Shown: positions 7,545 to 16,400 of the stretch, in pieces
Numbering within the stretch: position 1 is the first letter of the stretch
Layout: every line of letters starts with the position of its first letter
From: an uncultured Mycoplasmatota bacterium
GTDB taxonomy: Bacteria; Bacillota_I; Bacilli_A; RF39; UBA660
DNA: 60,546 bases
Direction of reading: 5' to 3'
Assembly (NCBI GenBank): GCA_946403755.1
Contig: CAMJBC010000008.1
Coordinates: 1-60,546, forward strand
The notes under the pieces: model-generated
The model's database searches: none
Told to the model about the DNA's origin: nothing
The model's input: the letters and a program-made list of their open reading frames with translations, nothing else
Position numbers and translations under genes: made by a program

Positions 7545-7772
7545 ATGTTTAAAGAAGGTCAAGTTTTTAAAAAGAATGGTATCAATTATTGTGTAATAGA
7601 TATATTGCATTTGGATAATGAAATGTATTTACTATTAGCTGAACAATTAGAAACAATATCATATGTTTTTTATAAAGTGAAAATAGTTAATAATAATAGT
7701 TATGATTTAACAGTTGTTGATGATGAGTTATTAAACTCTAAACTTTTTGAAATGTTTGAAAACAAAAATTAA
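7545..7772 (+). CDS. small hypothetical protein, first gene of the type VII-like cluster
   Basis: 75 residues, cytoplasmic, no signal peptide. MFKEGQVFKKNGINYCVIDI followed by short beta-like strands recalls, weakly, the opening strands of the DUF4176-like proteins encoded later in this cluster, but the match is too poor to assign. Shine-Dalgarno AAAGGAAA 8 nt before the ATG. Sixteen bases separate it from the next gene, so it probably starts the operon. Confidence 0.65.
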   Translation: MFKEGQVFKKNGINYCVIDILHLDNEMYLLLAEQLETISYVFYKVKIVNNNSYDLTVVDDELLNSKLFEMFENKN

Positions 7773-7787
7773 ATTTGAGGTGTAATT

Positions 7788-8273
7788 ATGAGTAAATTTA
7801 AAGATGAAGAAGATAAATTTTATAATGAATTTAGTAATGATAATGGTTTTAAAGTAAAAATAAAATATGGTGAGGAAGAACCTGGTCTTATTACTCTTTA
7901 TGAAAGAAAAGTTGTAAGACCAATAAATGATAGTAGATTTGTAAAACCAACGGAAAAACCAAATTTACATTTTTCATTTAATGAGGTTAATAATTTTGAT
8001 GTAGATAATGATTTAAAAAATGTTTTGAAATCATTTTTGAAACTATTAGTTACTGTTGGAGGTATAGTTCTAACTTCCAGGGCTTTACAAGCAGTCAAAG
8101 CAACAGAAATAATTTATGGTTTGCAATTTGCTCTTTCATCTGCTTTATTTTCTAAAATGAGTGTAAATTTTGTAAATAAATTAAAAAGATATATTAATTA
8201 TAAAAATACAAAAACTGAAATTATTTATGACACTAAAGATATAGAAAGTGTAGATTATAGTAAAAAGATTTAA
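7788..8273 (+). CDS. hypothetical membrane protein with two central helices
   Basis: 161 residues: a charged N-terminal part of about 80 residues, two hydrophobic helices (about 83-103 and 108-128), then a K/Y-rich tail of about 30. No known family. In an effector-type cluster such a protein could be an immunity or anchoring factor for the large protein encoded next, but nothing in the sequence proves it. Start ATG follows TTGAGGTG. Confidence 0.65.
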   Translation: MSKFKDEEDKFYNEFSNDNGFKVKIKYGEEEPGLITLYERKVVRPINDSRFVKPTEKPNLHFSFNEVNNFDVDNDLKNVLKSFLKLLVTVGGIVLTSRALQAVKATEIIYGLQFALSSALFSKMSVNFVNKLKRYINYKNTKTEIIYDTKDIESVDYSKKI

Positions 8274-8296
8274 TTATTGCAACAATGAGGTAAAAT

Positions 8297-10351
8297 ATGA
8301 TTAATAGTCAATTAAATAAAATTCATTATGACTATGATGAAGGGTTTAAATTAGATAATGGCGATTATCAAGAAGTATCTGATAGCATAGATTTTAGCAT
8401 AGATCAATTACTTGCTACTGAAGCTAGATTAATTGGAATGAAAAATGCATTTAATAACTCACTTGCTGATATTACAACCATAAACAATAAAATAGGCGCT
8501 GTTGATACAAGTATTTTTAAAACATCAGTGAATTGTTTAAATGGTGGCAATTGCAATATACAAGAAAAAATAGATGCAGCATTAAATCAAACTATACGTG
8601 TTGGAAAACTAGTGGCTCAAGCTGAGAATTATGATGAAAGATTATTTGATGTACTTTTAGATTATGATCCTGATGGTGAAAATTTTGGTGATGATTTAAA
8701 ATTTTTGGATGATGAATTTTTATTAGAAAATCTTAATTTAGATAAATTTGATGCTGGGAAGCCTTTAGAAGTTGATACGACTTTTACAGATCAATATGGA
8801 AATACATATAGTTCGTATTCTGATTATGTTATTCATTGTTATGAACGTTTGATGCAAAATGATAATGATTTAGTTTTTGGTTCTTATCAAAGTAGAATTG
8901 TTGCAACCGGATATAGAGATGGAACTGTTTGTAGATATACAAGCGAAATTAAGAGTCAATATTCTAGTACAAGCGATGTGACGGGAAAATTCAAGGGCGA
9001 TGGAATTGATTTAAATAATTCGGAAGTTGGATCTGCTTCTTATGGTACTGAGTTATCCCTTTCCAGCACCGTTTTCAAATATGAATTTGTTTTTTGGAAC
9101 CAAGTTGACAAATGGGAGTATTTTGATAATGGTGTTCTAACAAGAGTAGATGAATCCAATTCAACAGTTGGACATTTTTCATTTGATTTTGGTATTAATG
9201 CTTCAACCTATGAATCGGGATATTTAACGGGCTATGTTTTTCCACTAGAAACTACTATTCCAGGTTCTATTCCAGATATAAAGGCTATATTTCATGGAAA
9301 ATTCGACGCTCATGTTGCAGTAGAATTTACCGGTTTAGAATACTTAGTGTCTGAAAAAGCATATGATGAATTTGGCAATCAAACTGATAAAGTAGAATTT
9401 GATGTAAAAATGCTTTATGGTAAGGTAGAGGGTGGAATAAAAATAGATTTTAAAAGCTTAATAAGAGTTGCTAAAAATGGTGTCCCTATTGAACCTGTTA
9501 GTGAAGAAAGTGAACAAGTTGGTCTTTATTTAAAAGGAGAGCTAGATTTATTAGTTGCTAAACTTTCTATGGAAAAAAGCATGCTTGAAAGTTTTAAATT
9601 TACTGCTTCTACTGAGATTAAACTTGGAGTTGAGTTCGATTTAGCAAAAATATTACAAGGAGATTTTCCAGAAGTTGGTTTAACAATTAAGCCTAATATT
9701 GGATTTGATTATGTTGGACCAAAAACTACAGGTGATATTAAACGTGATATGGATATCTTACGTTTTATGAACAGGTATGGAGCATATGCTGAAGATATTA
9801 TTATAGTAGATGGTGATACTACTTACACTTATAAGCCTAATGGAGATGTTATTGCAAAAACAGTTGTTAATGGTATTGAAGTTAATGTGTATGATTTAGC
9901 AGATGGAAGTAAGAATATATGTTTTCGTTTTCCAGATGGACATTGTCAAAGAAGAGTATATAATCCTGAGCATGAATTAATATTAAATACTGCTTATTCA
10001 TTTGGGCCACCAGGATATATTATAGATTATGATGAAAATGATAATCCTGTTAATACTTTCAATTTTTCTTTTATTGGAAATGGCCAAGTATCAGTAACAG
10101 CAAATGGCAGCGAAACTTCTCAAAATGTACCATTTGATTTCTTAGTAAATCATACAATGCCTTATGTTTACTCACCACCACCAGCAAATGATAATATAGC
10201 TGATTTTGAAACTGAAGATGGCATAATTTTTGAATATAATGGTGGATTATATTTAATTCAAGAAAATGATGCTGGTGAAAAAAACATTACGGTTGTAAGA
10301 GAACCAGATGATTCAGTCGAATCGATTTCTTATTCTGGTAATCTTAAATAA
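8297..10351 (+). CDS. large candidate type VII secretion effector, new C-terminal type
   Basis: 684 residues with no signal peptide and no membrane segment. Residues about 20-120 are predicted helical (SIDQLLATEARLIGMKNAFN, IQEKIDAALNQ), the shape expected of an LXG/WXG-like targeting region although no canonical LXG or WXG motif is visible. Residues about 170-684 look beta-rich, with repeated Asp/Gly/Asn turns (YRDGTVCRYTSEI, VDGDTTYTYKPNGDVI, FPDGHCQRRVYNPEHE) that recall wall-associated or Rhs-like strands. Two close cysteine pairs occur (CLNGGNC; CFRFPDGHC). The gene uses more C-containing codons than its neighbours in places, a sign of transfer. Its effector role rests on context: four DUF4176-like genes and a YwqH-like gene follow. 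A structural surface protein is the alternative. Confidence 0.6.
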   Translation: MINSQLNKIHYDYDEGFKLDNGDYQEVSDSIDFSIDQLLATEARLIGMKNAFNNSLADITTINNKIGAVDTSIFKTSVNCLNGGNCNIQEKIDAALNQTIRVGKLVAQAENYDERLFDVLLDYDPDGENFGDDLKFLDDEFLLENLNLDKFDAGKPLEVDTTFTDQYGNTYSSYSDYVIHCYERLMQNDNDLVFGSYQSRIVATGYRDGTVCRYTSEIKSQYSSTSDVTGKFKGDGIDLNNSEVGSASYGTELSLSSTVFKYEFVFWNQVDKWEYFDNGVLTRVDESNSTVGHFSFDFGINASTYESGYLTGYVFPLETTIPGSIPDIKAIFHGKFDAHVAVEFTGLEYLVSEKAYDEFGNQTDKVEFDVKMLYGKVEGGIKIDFKSLIRVAKNGVPIEPVSEESEQVGLYLKGELDLLVAKLSMEKSMLESFKFTASTEIKLGVEFDLAKILQGDFPEVGLTIKPNIGFDYVGPKTTGDIKRDMDILRFMNRYGAYAEDIIIVDGDTTYTYKPNGDVIAKTVVNGIEVNVYDLADGSKNICFRFPDGHCQRRVYNPEHELILNTAYSFGPPGYIIDYDENDNPVNTFNFSFIGNGQVSVTANGSETSQNVPFDFLVNHTMPYVYSPPPANDNIADFETEDGIIFEYNGGLYLIQENDAGEKNITVVREPDDSVESISYSGNLK

Positions 10352-10371
10352 AAAAGATAGGAGATTTAAAA

Positions 10372-10653
10372 ATGAAAAAAGAAATATTACCAATTGGAAG
10401 TGTAGTTGTTTTGGAAGATAGTAATATTAAATTTATGATTGTAGCATTAAAAGTGATTTTAAAAGACAATAAAATATTTGATTATGCAGCTGTAAGAATT
10501 CCAAAAGGGTTTGAATCAAATGATAAACTTTTCATGTTTAATTCAAAAAAAATTTCGAAAGTGATATTTGAAGGTTATAAAGATGATCAAGTAATTGATT
10601 ACTTAGATGATATCAAATGGTTAGATGAGAGGATGAAATCAAATGAAAAATAA
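10372..10653 (+). CDS. DUF4176-like protein 1
   Basis: 93 residues with the family outline ILPIGSVV...FMIV...DYAAVRIPKGF...KVIFEGYKDD. Small cytoplasmic beta-rich proteins of this type occur in LXG-effector clusters of Firmicutes, where they are thought to be chaperones or targeting factors for the secreted protein. First of four diverged tandem copies. Overlaps the next copy by 11 nt. Shine-Dalgarno AGGAG about 9 nt upstream. Confidence 0.75.
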   Translation: MKKEILPIGSVVVLEDSNIKFMIVALKVILKDNKIFDYAAVRIPKGFESNDKLFMFNSKKISKVIFEGYKDDQVIDYLDDIKWLDERMKSNEK

Positions 10654-10930
10654 GTATTTACCAATTGGAAGTGTAGTTAATATTAAAGGAAACGAAGATA
10701 AAATAATAATTATTGGATATGGTGTAAAAGTAGATAATAACTTTTATGATTATATAGGTTATTTATATCCTCAATGCTTTACTCCTAATTATGACGCTGC
10801 ATTATTTAAGAATAGTGATATAACGAATATTATTTATGAAGGATACAAAGTTAATAATTATAATATAATAGAAGATGAAATAATTAGAATGCTTAATAGT
10901 AGTAACCTTGAGGTGGATAAAAATGAATAA
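10643..10930 (+). CDS. DUF4176-like protein 2
   Basis: 95 residues: YLPIGSVVNIKGNEDKIIII, DYIGYLYPQCF, NIIYEGYKVNN. Closest of the four to the usual family form, with YDYIG-LYP in the middle. The start ATG lies inside the end of copy 1 after GAGAGGA, so translation is coupled. Overlaps copy 3 by 8 nt. Confidence 0.75.
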   Translation: MKNKYLPIGSVVNIKGNEDKIIIIGYGVKVDNNFYDYIGYLYPQCFTPNYDAALFKNSDITNIIYEGYKVNNYNIIEDEIIRMLNSSNLEVDKNE

Positions 10931-11207
10931 AAATGATATATTACCAGCTGGTACCATTGTTAAAGTTAGATTATCTAATGAACTATATATGATAGTTGCT
11001 CATAAAGTATTTAAAAAAGAATCAAAAGGACTATTATTATACGATTATTGCGCTGTTAGATATCCTTTTGGATTTGAAGGTTTTAATGAAATGATTGTAA
11101 TAAACAATGATTTTATAAAATATGTTTTACATATGGGATATAAAGATGAAGAATTTGAAGACTATTGTAAAGTCATAAAAAGTAAAATTAAAAGAAAGGG
11201 TGAATAG
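10923..11207 (+). CDS. DUF4176-like protein 3
   Basis: 94 residues from the ATG at 10923, which follows AGGTGG; a TTG at 10908 would extend it by five residues but would swallow that ribosome site. Pattern ILPAGTIVKV, YMIVAHKV, YDYCAVRYPFGF, HMGYKDEE. Compared with copy 2 it carries a four-residue insertion (ESKG) before the central strand. Confidence 0.75.
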   Translation: MNKNDILPAGTIVKVRLSNELYMIVAHKVFKKESKGLLLYDYCAVRYPFGFEGFNEMIVINNDFIKYVLHMGYKDEEFEDYCKVIKSKIKRKGE

Positions 11208-11211
11208 GTAA

Positions 11212-11526
11212 GTGAATAAATATCATGATATTGGAACAATTGTAAAAATAAAAAAATGCAATGTATACATAATGATTTGCGGATTTAAATCAATTGATAG
11301 TAAATCAAAAAAAACTTACGATTATTTAGGGTGTATTTATCCAATGGGAATTACAAAACCAGAACAGTTAATTTTATTTAATAATAATCAAATAGAAGAA
11401 ATTGTATACAAAGGTTTTGATGATGATCGTGGAAAAAAATTTAAAAAAATTCTTGATTTAATTGATAGTGGTGCAAAAAATATCAATGTGTCGGAAAATG
11501 ATTATAGTATTGATACAAATGATTAA
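11212..11526 (+). CDS. DUF4176-like protein 4
   Basis: 104 residues with a GTG start, preceded by AAAGGGTG in the end of copy 3. Pattern DIGTIVKIKKCN, IMICGFK, YDYLGCIYPMGI, IVYKGFDDDR, then a longer acidic tail (residues 85-104). The four copies share layout but little exact sequence, so the duplication is old. Confidence 0.72.
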   Translation: MNKYHDIGTIVKIKKCNVYIMICGFKSIDSKSKKTYDYLGCIYPMGITKPEQLILFNNNQIEEIVYKGFDDDRGKKFKKILDLIDSGAKNINVSENDYSIDTND

Positions 11527-11541
11527 TTAAAGGAGGTTTAT

Positions 11542-11976
11542 ATGGCAACAGTTGTTCCTGATTATGAAGCAATAGCAGCTTGTCAAAGCAACGCAGATAT
11601 ACAAATAAATGGTATTAAACGCTCAATTTATGAATGTAAATTACAAATACAATCATATGAAAAACTTAAAACAGAAATAGGAGAAAAAAAGGCAAAACTA
11701 GCTGATATAAACGCTTCATTAAATGATTGTCAATACTATTTGGATGATGCACATATTAATTTTAAAATGATGGATGATCAAAGTTATTCATGTATTACTG
11801 GTATTGAAGAATCTTTAAACTCAATGTTAACGACAGTTGAAAGTGATTTAAAAGAATGGGAACTTAAAAAAGAAAGATTTGAGGATGATTTATTGGTTGC
11901 CCAAAACCAAAGAACAGAATGTTCTAGTTTAGTAAAAACAATTGAAAGTGGTGAAGCTAGCAGTGAAACTAACTAG
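11542..11976 (+). CDS. helical YwqH/DUF5082-like protein
   Basis: 144 residues, almost entirely predicted helix with two long coiled-coil stretches (about 20-60 and 95-130) and no membrane segment. Size and fold resemble the small helical partners (YwqH/DUF5082 or WXG100-like) encoded with type VII effectors. No WXG motif is visible, so assignment is by shape and context. Strong Shine-Dalgarno AAAGGAGG. Last gene of the cluster, followed by a terminator at 12009. Confidence 0.55.
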   Translation: MATVVPDYEAIAACQSNADIQINGIKRSIYECKLQIQSYEKLKTEIGEKKAKLADINASLNDCQYYLDDAHINFKMMDDQSYSCITGIEESLNSMLTTVESDLKEWELKKERFEDDLLVAQNQRTECSSLVKTIESGEASSETN

Positions 11977-12008
11977 TTTTATTGTGTTTCAGAAAAAACT
12001 AATATAAG

Positions 12009-12042
12009 ATAGCATCTCAATAAAGTGGGGTGTTATTTTTTA
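12009..12042 (+). terminator. intrinsic terminator of the type VII-like cluster
   Basis: Ten-pair stem ATAGCATCTC/GGGGTGTTAT with several G-U pairs, an 8-nt loop and a T6-7 tract. Confidence 0.7.
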
Positions 12043-12064
12043 GAAATATATAATTAATATAAAA

Positions 12065-12111
12065 AATGTATTTGAAGAATTATTAAAGAAAAAGTTAGAA
12101 CATTAAAATAA
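12065..12111 (+). pseudogene. decayed copy of the 3' end of the glycosylase gene
   Basis: Matches 7276-7329 with a six-base gap, one single-base deletion that breaks the frame, and three substitutions near the end. Reads as the tail IIKEKVR-LK-stop. There is no upstream coding part, so it is a leftover of duplication or insertion. Confidence 0.65.
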
Positions 12112-12117
12112 TATAAT
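12112..12117 (+). promoter_or_regulatory. -10 element, nearly leaderless gene
   Basis: TATAAT ends nine bases before the ATG at 12127, so transcription would begin about three bases before the start codon. A second TATAAT at 12049-12054 is an alternative that would give a normal leader. Confidence 0.45.
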
Positions 12118-12126
12118 GGTGTAATT

Positions 12127-12672
12127 ATGAAAAAATTATTTGAAGAATATCCTATTATTAGTGATAATAATATATTATTAAAAAAAGTAACAATTGATGA
12201 TTTAGATCATATTAATAAATTAAAAAATAATGAAGAAGTATATAAATATGTTCCAACATTTGTACCAGAGATGCAAAATAATACTGATTTTTTTATTAAA
12301 AATACTTGTGATGAATTATTTGATAATAAAATAGAAATTATACTTGGAATATATTATAAAAAAGAATTTTGTGGATTATTTGAAATATATCATTATGATA
12401 AAGATAAGAATCAAGTAACAATTGGTTTTAGAATAAATAAAGAATTTTGGAACAAAGGAATATCTAGTAAATCAATATCTTTAGTAATAGATTATTTATT
12501 TAATAAAACCAATATAAAAACTATTTGTGCTAGTACTATGGTTATTAATAAATCATCAGAAAGATGTTTAGAAAAAAATAATTTTTTAAAGTATAAAGAG
12601 CACATTTTAGAAGATTGGGGATATGATAAAATGGTTTTAGTTAATAAATGGATTTTAAATAAAGAAGACTAG
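12127..12672 (+). CDS. GNAT N-acetyltransferase (RimJ/RimL-like)
   Basis: 181 residues. An N-terminal strand ILLKKVTIDDLDHINKLKNN opens the fold; the acetyl-CoA site is FRINKEFWNKGISSKS at about 102-117, followed by STMVINKSSERCLEKNNFLK near 138-157, as in RimJ/RimL-type acetyltransferases. It transfers acetyl groups to an amine; substrates in this subgroup include ribosomal protein N-termini and small molecules, so none can be named. The terminator stem overlaps its stop codon. Confidence 0.85.
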   Translation: MKKLFEEYPIISDNNILLKKVTIDDLDHINKLKNNEEVYKYVPTFVPEMQNNTDFFIKNTCDELFDNKIEIILGIYYKKEFCGLFEIYHYDKDKNQVTIGFRINKEFWNKGISSKSISLVIDYLFNKTNIKTICASTMVINKSSERCLEKNNFLKYKEHILEDWGYDKMVLVNKWILNKED

Positions 12673-12690
12673 AATAATCTAGTCTTTTTT
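12667..12690 (+). terminator. intrinsic terminator overlapping a stop codon
   Basis: Stem GACTAGA/TCTAGTC and T6. The stop TAG of the GNAT gene is in the 5' arm. Confidence 0.85.
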
Positions 12691-12691
12691 A

Positions 12692-12700
12692 TGTTATAAT
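12692..12700 (+). promoter_or_regulatory. extended -10 promoter fused to the terminator
   Basis: TG-T-TATAAT one base after the T-tract; the leader is about 10 nt. Confidence 0.75.
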
Positions 12701-12716
12701 TATTAAGGTGAATAAA

Positions 12717-13343
12717 ATGAGAAAAATAATTATATTTGATGTAGATAGAACTTTAGTAGATAGTTTAGGTCCTGAAACTGAAAGTATGTCTGAAGCAGTT
12801 AAAGCAGTTACGGGAAAGGAATTAACTAAAGAAGAATTAAATAGATTTATGTCTTCTACAACTGAAAAGTTTTTAAAAAGTTTTAATTATGATAAAGAAG
12901 TAATAGATAAAATATGCCATGAATGGGGAAAAGCATATGTTAATTATAAAGCAATGTGTTTTCCTGGAATGAAAGAAGTAATTAAATGGTTAGACTCTAA
13001 TGGATATACTGTAGGAATAATAACTTCAAGAACACTAGATGAATTTCATGAATTAGATGAAGAATTAAGAGATATAGCTTATACTTTTAAAGCAATAGTG
13101 ACATGTGATTTAATAGAAAAACCAAAACCAGATAGATCAAGTATTGACTATTTATGTAAGTTATTAAATTGTTCATGTGATGATGTTATTTATGTTGGAG
13201 ATAGTAAAATAGATATGGAATTTGCAAATAATAGTGGTGTTGCTTTTATACCAGCTTGTTTTGAAAATCAAGAATTATCTAATGAAGAAAATGCTTGTTT
13301 TGATACAAAAGAATTAATTAGTATTATTAAAAAACTAGAGTAG
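12717..13343 (+). CDS. HAD-superfamily hydrolase
   Basis: 208 residues from the ATG at 12717, placed 6 nt after AAGGTG. A GTG at 12708 would extend it by three residues but lies within that ribosome site. Motif I FDVDRTLVDS (nucleophile and acid Asp), motif II IITSR, motif III lysine in EKPKPD, motif IV YVGDSKIDMEFA. An alpha-helical cap (about residues 17-85) makes it a class IA phosphatase of the phosphoglycolate-phosphatase/beta-phosphoglucomutase type. Substrate unknown. Confidence 0.88.
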   Translation: MRKIIIFDVDRTLVDSLGPETESMSEAVKAVTGKELTKEELNRFMSSTTEKFLKSFNYDKEVIDKICHEWGKAYVNYKAMCFPGMKEVIKWLDSNGYTVGIITSRTLDEFHELDEELRDIAYTFKAIVTCDLIEKPKPDRSSIDYLCKLLNCSCDDVIYVGDSKIDMEFANNSGVAFIPACFENQELSNEENACFDTKELISIIKKLE

Positions 13344-13356
13344 TCTAGTTTTTTTT
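13331..13356 (+). terminator. intrinsic terminator
   Basis: Stem AAAACTAG/CTAGTTTT with loop AGTAGT, ending in T; it overlaps the last codons of the HAD gene. Confidence 0.8.
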
Positions 13357-13364
13357 ATTCATTA

Positions 13365-13373
13365 TGATATAAT
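13365..13373 (+). promoter_or_regulatory. extended -10 promoter
   Basis: TG-A-TATAAT, about 40 nt before the surface-protein ATG. Confidence 0.7.
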
Positions 13374-13412
13374 TAATATTAGAGAATAGTAAATGTAAGG
13401 CAGGTTCTTATT

Positions 13413-16400
13413 ATGAAAAAAAAGCTAATTATTTTAGGATTAATTCTTGTAGTATTTGCATTAGTGTTAATAATGCCAACACCAAAGTCTACAGTATCAA
13501 GTGGAACAACATATACAAGAAAAGAATTACAAGATTATCTTGTTTCAACAGCAGTAAGTTATTATTACAATAATAATTATACTGATTATGATGGATATTG
13601 GGCTGATGAATCACATTCAGAGTATTCAACTATGTATAATTTAAGTCCTGAAATGATTAGTAGATCAAGATTTATGACTACCCAGTGTGAAGCTTTTGCT
13701 ACAACATGTTATATGCATGCTTTTAATTTTGACTTTGTTAAATACAGAAGTTCTTTTCCAAATGGAAAATATACTAGTTATGTACAAAGTACAAGTGGAA
13801 ATTTAAAAAGAGTATATGCATCTTCTGATGATAATGCTTTTAAAAATGCTTACAAGTATTTTAATAAAGTATATAGTGTAGACTATATGAATAAAATTGC
13901 TAGAGAAAATCTAAGTGACCCTATGGTTGTATTAACATATCAAAAAGGAAAAGTATCTACTATAGATGGTGTAACAGATACTTCTAAAAATGTTACAGAA
14001 TTATTAACTGGTCCTAATGGAGATGCTATATTAAAAAAGATAGTTGATAAATTACAACCTGGTGATGTTCTTTTAAATGATGGCCATGCACTAGTTTGGG
14101 TGGGAGATATTTTTGAACCATCAGGTGGAGTTATACATTCAACAGCAGTAACTTCTAGCATGAAAAGAGATAAAAATGACGATAAAATAATTACTGAATA
14201 TAAAAATGGATATGACGCTTTTGATGTTAGATATTCAAGTTTAGATTATGTAATTAAAAAAAGTATCATATACCATGGAGCTAAAACAAATGACGATATA
14301 ACAATATTAAGACCAATTAATTCTATGTGTACATTTAATAATGATATATGTACTCTTGATAGTAGATATGCAAGCGTAGTATCTAATGCTATAGCAAGAA
14401 GTAAATTAAAAAATTTAAGAGTTGAACAATTTATTTATGATAAAACAGGTGGGAGAACTATTGGGGCAGATGCAGCATCTGTTAACAATGGAGATGAAAT
14501 AACATATTATATTTATTTAACAAATAAGTCTAGTTTTTCATTCTGTTCTTCAGGAAAAAAATCAAATAAAGCAGATTGTGAAGCAAGTGGTATTTGTTCA
14601 AATGCTACTTATACTACTAAAGAAACATGTGAAAAGAATAATCACACATGGATTGTTAGTCAATGGAGAACTGTTAGTAAAAATGTAAGTTATAATAATA
14701 TTACTATAACAGCAAATGTACCAAGTAATACTAAATATGTAAGTTGTTCTGGTGGATGTAAAGAATCTAATGGAAAAGTAACTTTTAGTAATATATCTAT
14801 GCCAGCAACAAGTACATCAGAAAAAAAACTTGGATTTACTGTTAAAGTTTTAGATGGTGCTAGTAGCGTTAATTTTAGTGGTATGAAATTATCTTACGAT
14901 GGTTCAACACTACAAATGGGATCATTTAAAACACCTATTAATTCTTCAGTAAATGGAAAATATGCTACTGAATTTAAGAAAATAATTGATAATGATATAA
15001 ATAATAATGTTACATATAATACTAGTTTAGAATTTGTATTAGATACTTATAAAAAGTTTTTAAATACAAATAATGATCCATCTAAACCAGTTCATTCTGA
15101 TGTTAAAACTGATTTAGCTAGTATTATAACAGCTGATATTATTATAAATAGTGTATTCAAGGAAATTAACTTTGAAAATGTAGTAAGTTATACTAAAAAG
15201 CCAAGTGATGAAACAAATGCATTAACTGGAAATTATAAAATCCTTAATCAAATGTTAGTACCTGGTATTTGGGGTGGATATAGATTTAATAAATTATATT
15301 ACAATAGTAATATGAGTTATCATAAAAAAATTAAACCAATGTGGTCAACAAGAATTAATTTAAATGTTGGTGATATAATTGTTTCATTAGATAAAAATAA
15401 AACTACTAATAAATTTAGTATTAAAAATATAATGATGTATGATGGCATGCAAGATAGTACTCCTACATTTGCATATGTAGAAAACAAAAAAGTAATTAGA
15501 CATAAATATAGATCATTCCCATCATCAGATCCAAGAAGTAAGTATTCTGCTAATTGGTATGGAAATAGTGTATTAATATATGAAATGTATAGTAGTGATT
15601 TATATGTTGTTTTAAGACCAAGTTTGTATTATAAACTAGAATATAATGTTGCTGCTACTGGTGTTAAATTAGATCAAACTAGTCTTTCTTTAGGAGAAGG
15701 AACATCTTCTACATTAAAAGCAACAATTAGTCCAACAAATACTACTAATAAAGATTTAACATGGAGTAGTTCTGATAACAATGTTGCAACAGTAACAAAT
15801 GGAAAAATTAATGCTATTAAAGAAGGAACATCAACAATAACTGTTAAAACAAGTAATGGTAAGACAGCAACATGCAAAGTTACAGTTCTTAAAAAAGAAG
15901 TTGCTCCTACAGTAGTTGCGGTAACTAGTGTAGTTTTAGATAAAACTTCTGCAAGAATTAATGAAGGTGAAACACTTGCATTAAAGGCAACTATTAACCC
16001 TTCAGATGCTACAAATAAATATTTAACATGGAGTTCATCAAATAATAGTGTAGCAACAGTAACAGATGGAACAGTAAAAGCAATTAAACAAGGAACAGTA
16101 ACAATAACTGTAACTGGTGGTAATAATAAAACAGCAACTTGCAAAGTAACAGTTCTTTCTAAGCCAAAAGAAGGAACAAAACCAATAGAAACTGAAACTG
16201 TAGAACCTATAGATGAACCAGAACCTTTAATACCTGTAAAACCACCTATAGAAACTAATGAACTTGAAAAAGATGATAGTCCAACTGAAAATATTGAACA
16301 AGAAGAAATTATAGAAGATTCTCAAAATGCAACATTAGCTGATGTTGCTATCAAAGATGTAAAGATTGATTTTGATAAAGAAGTATATGACTATGTAATT

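Noticed and set aside
15674-16144. 156-codon minus-strand open frame
   Set aside because: Mirror of the two BIG2 repeats of the 13413 gene.
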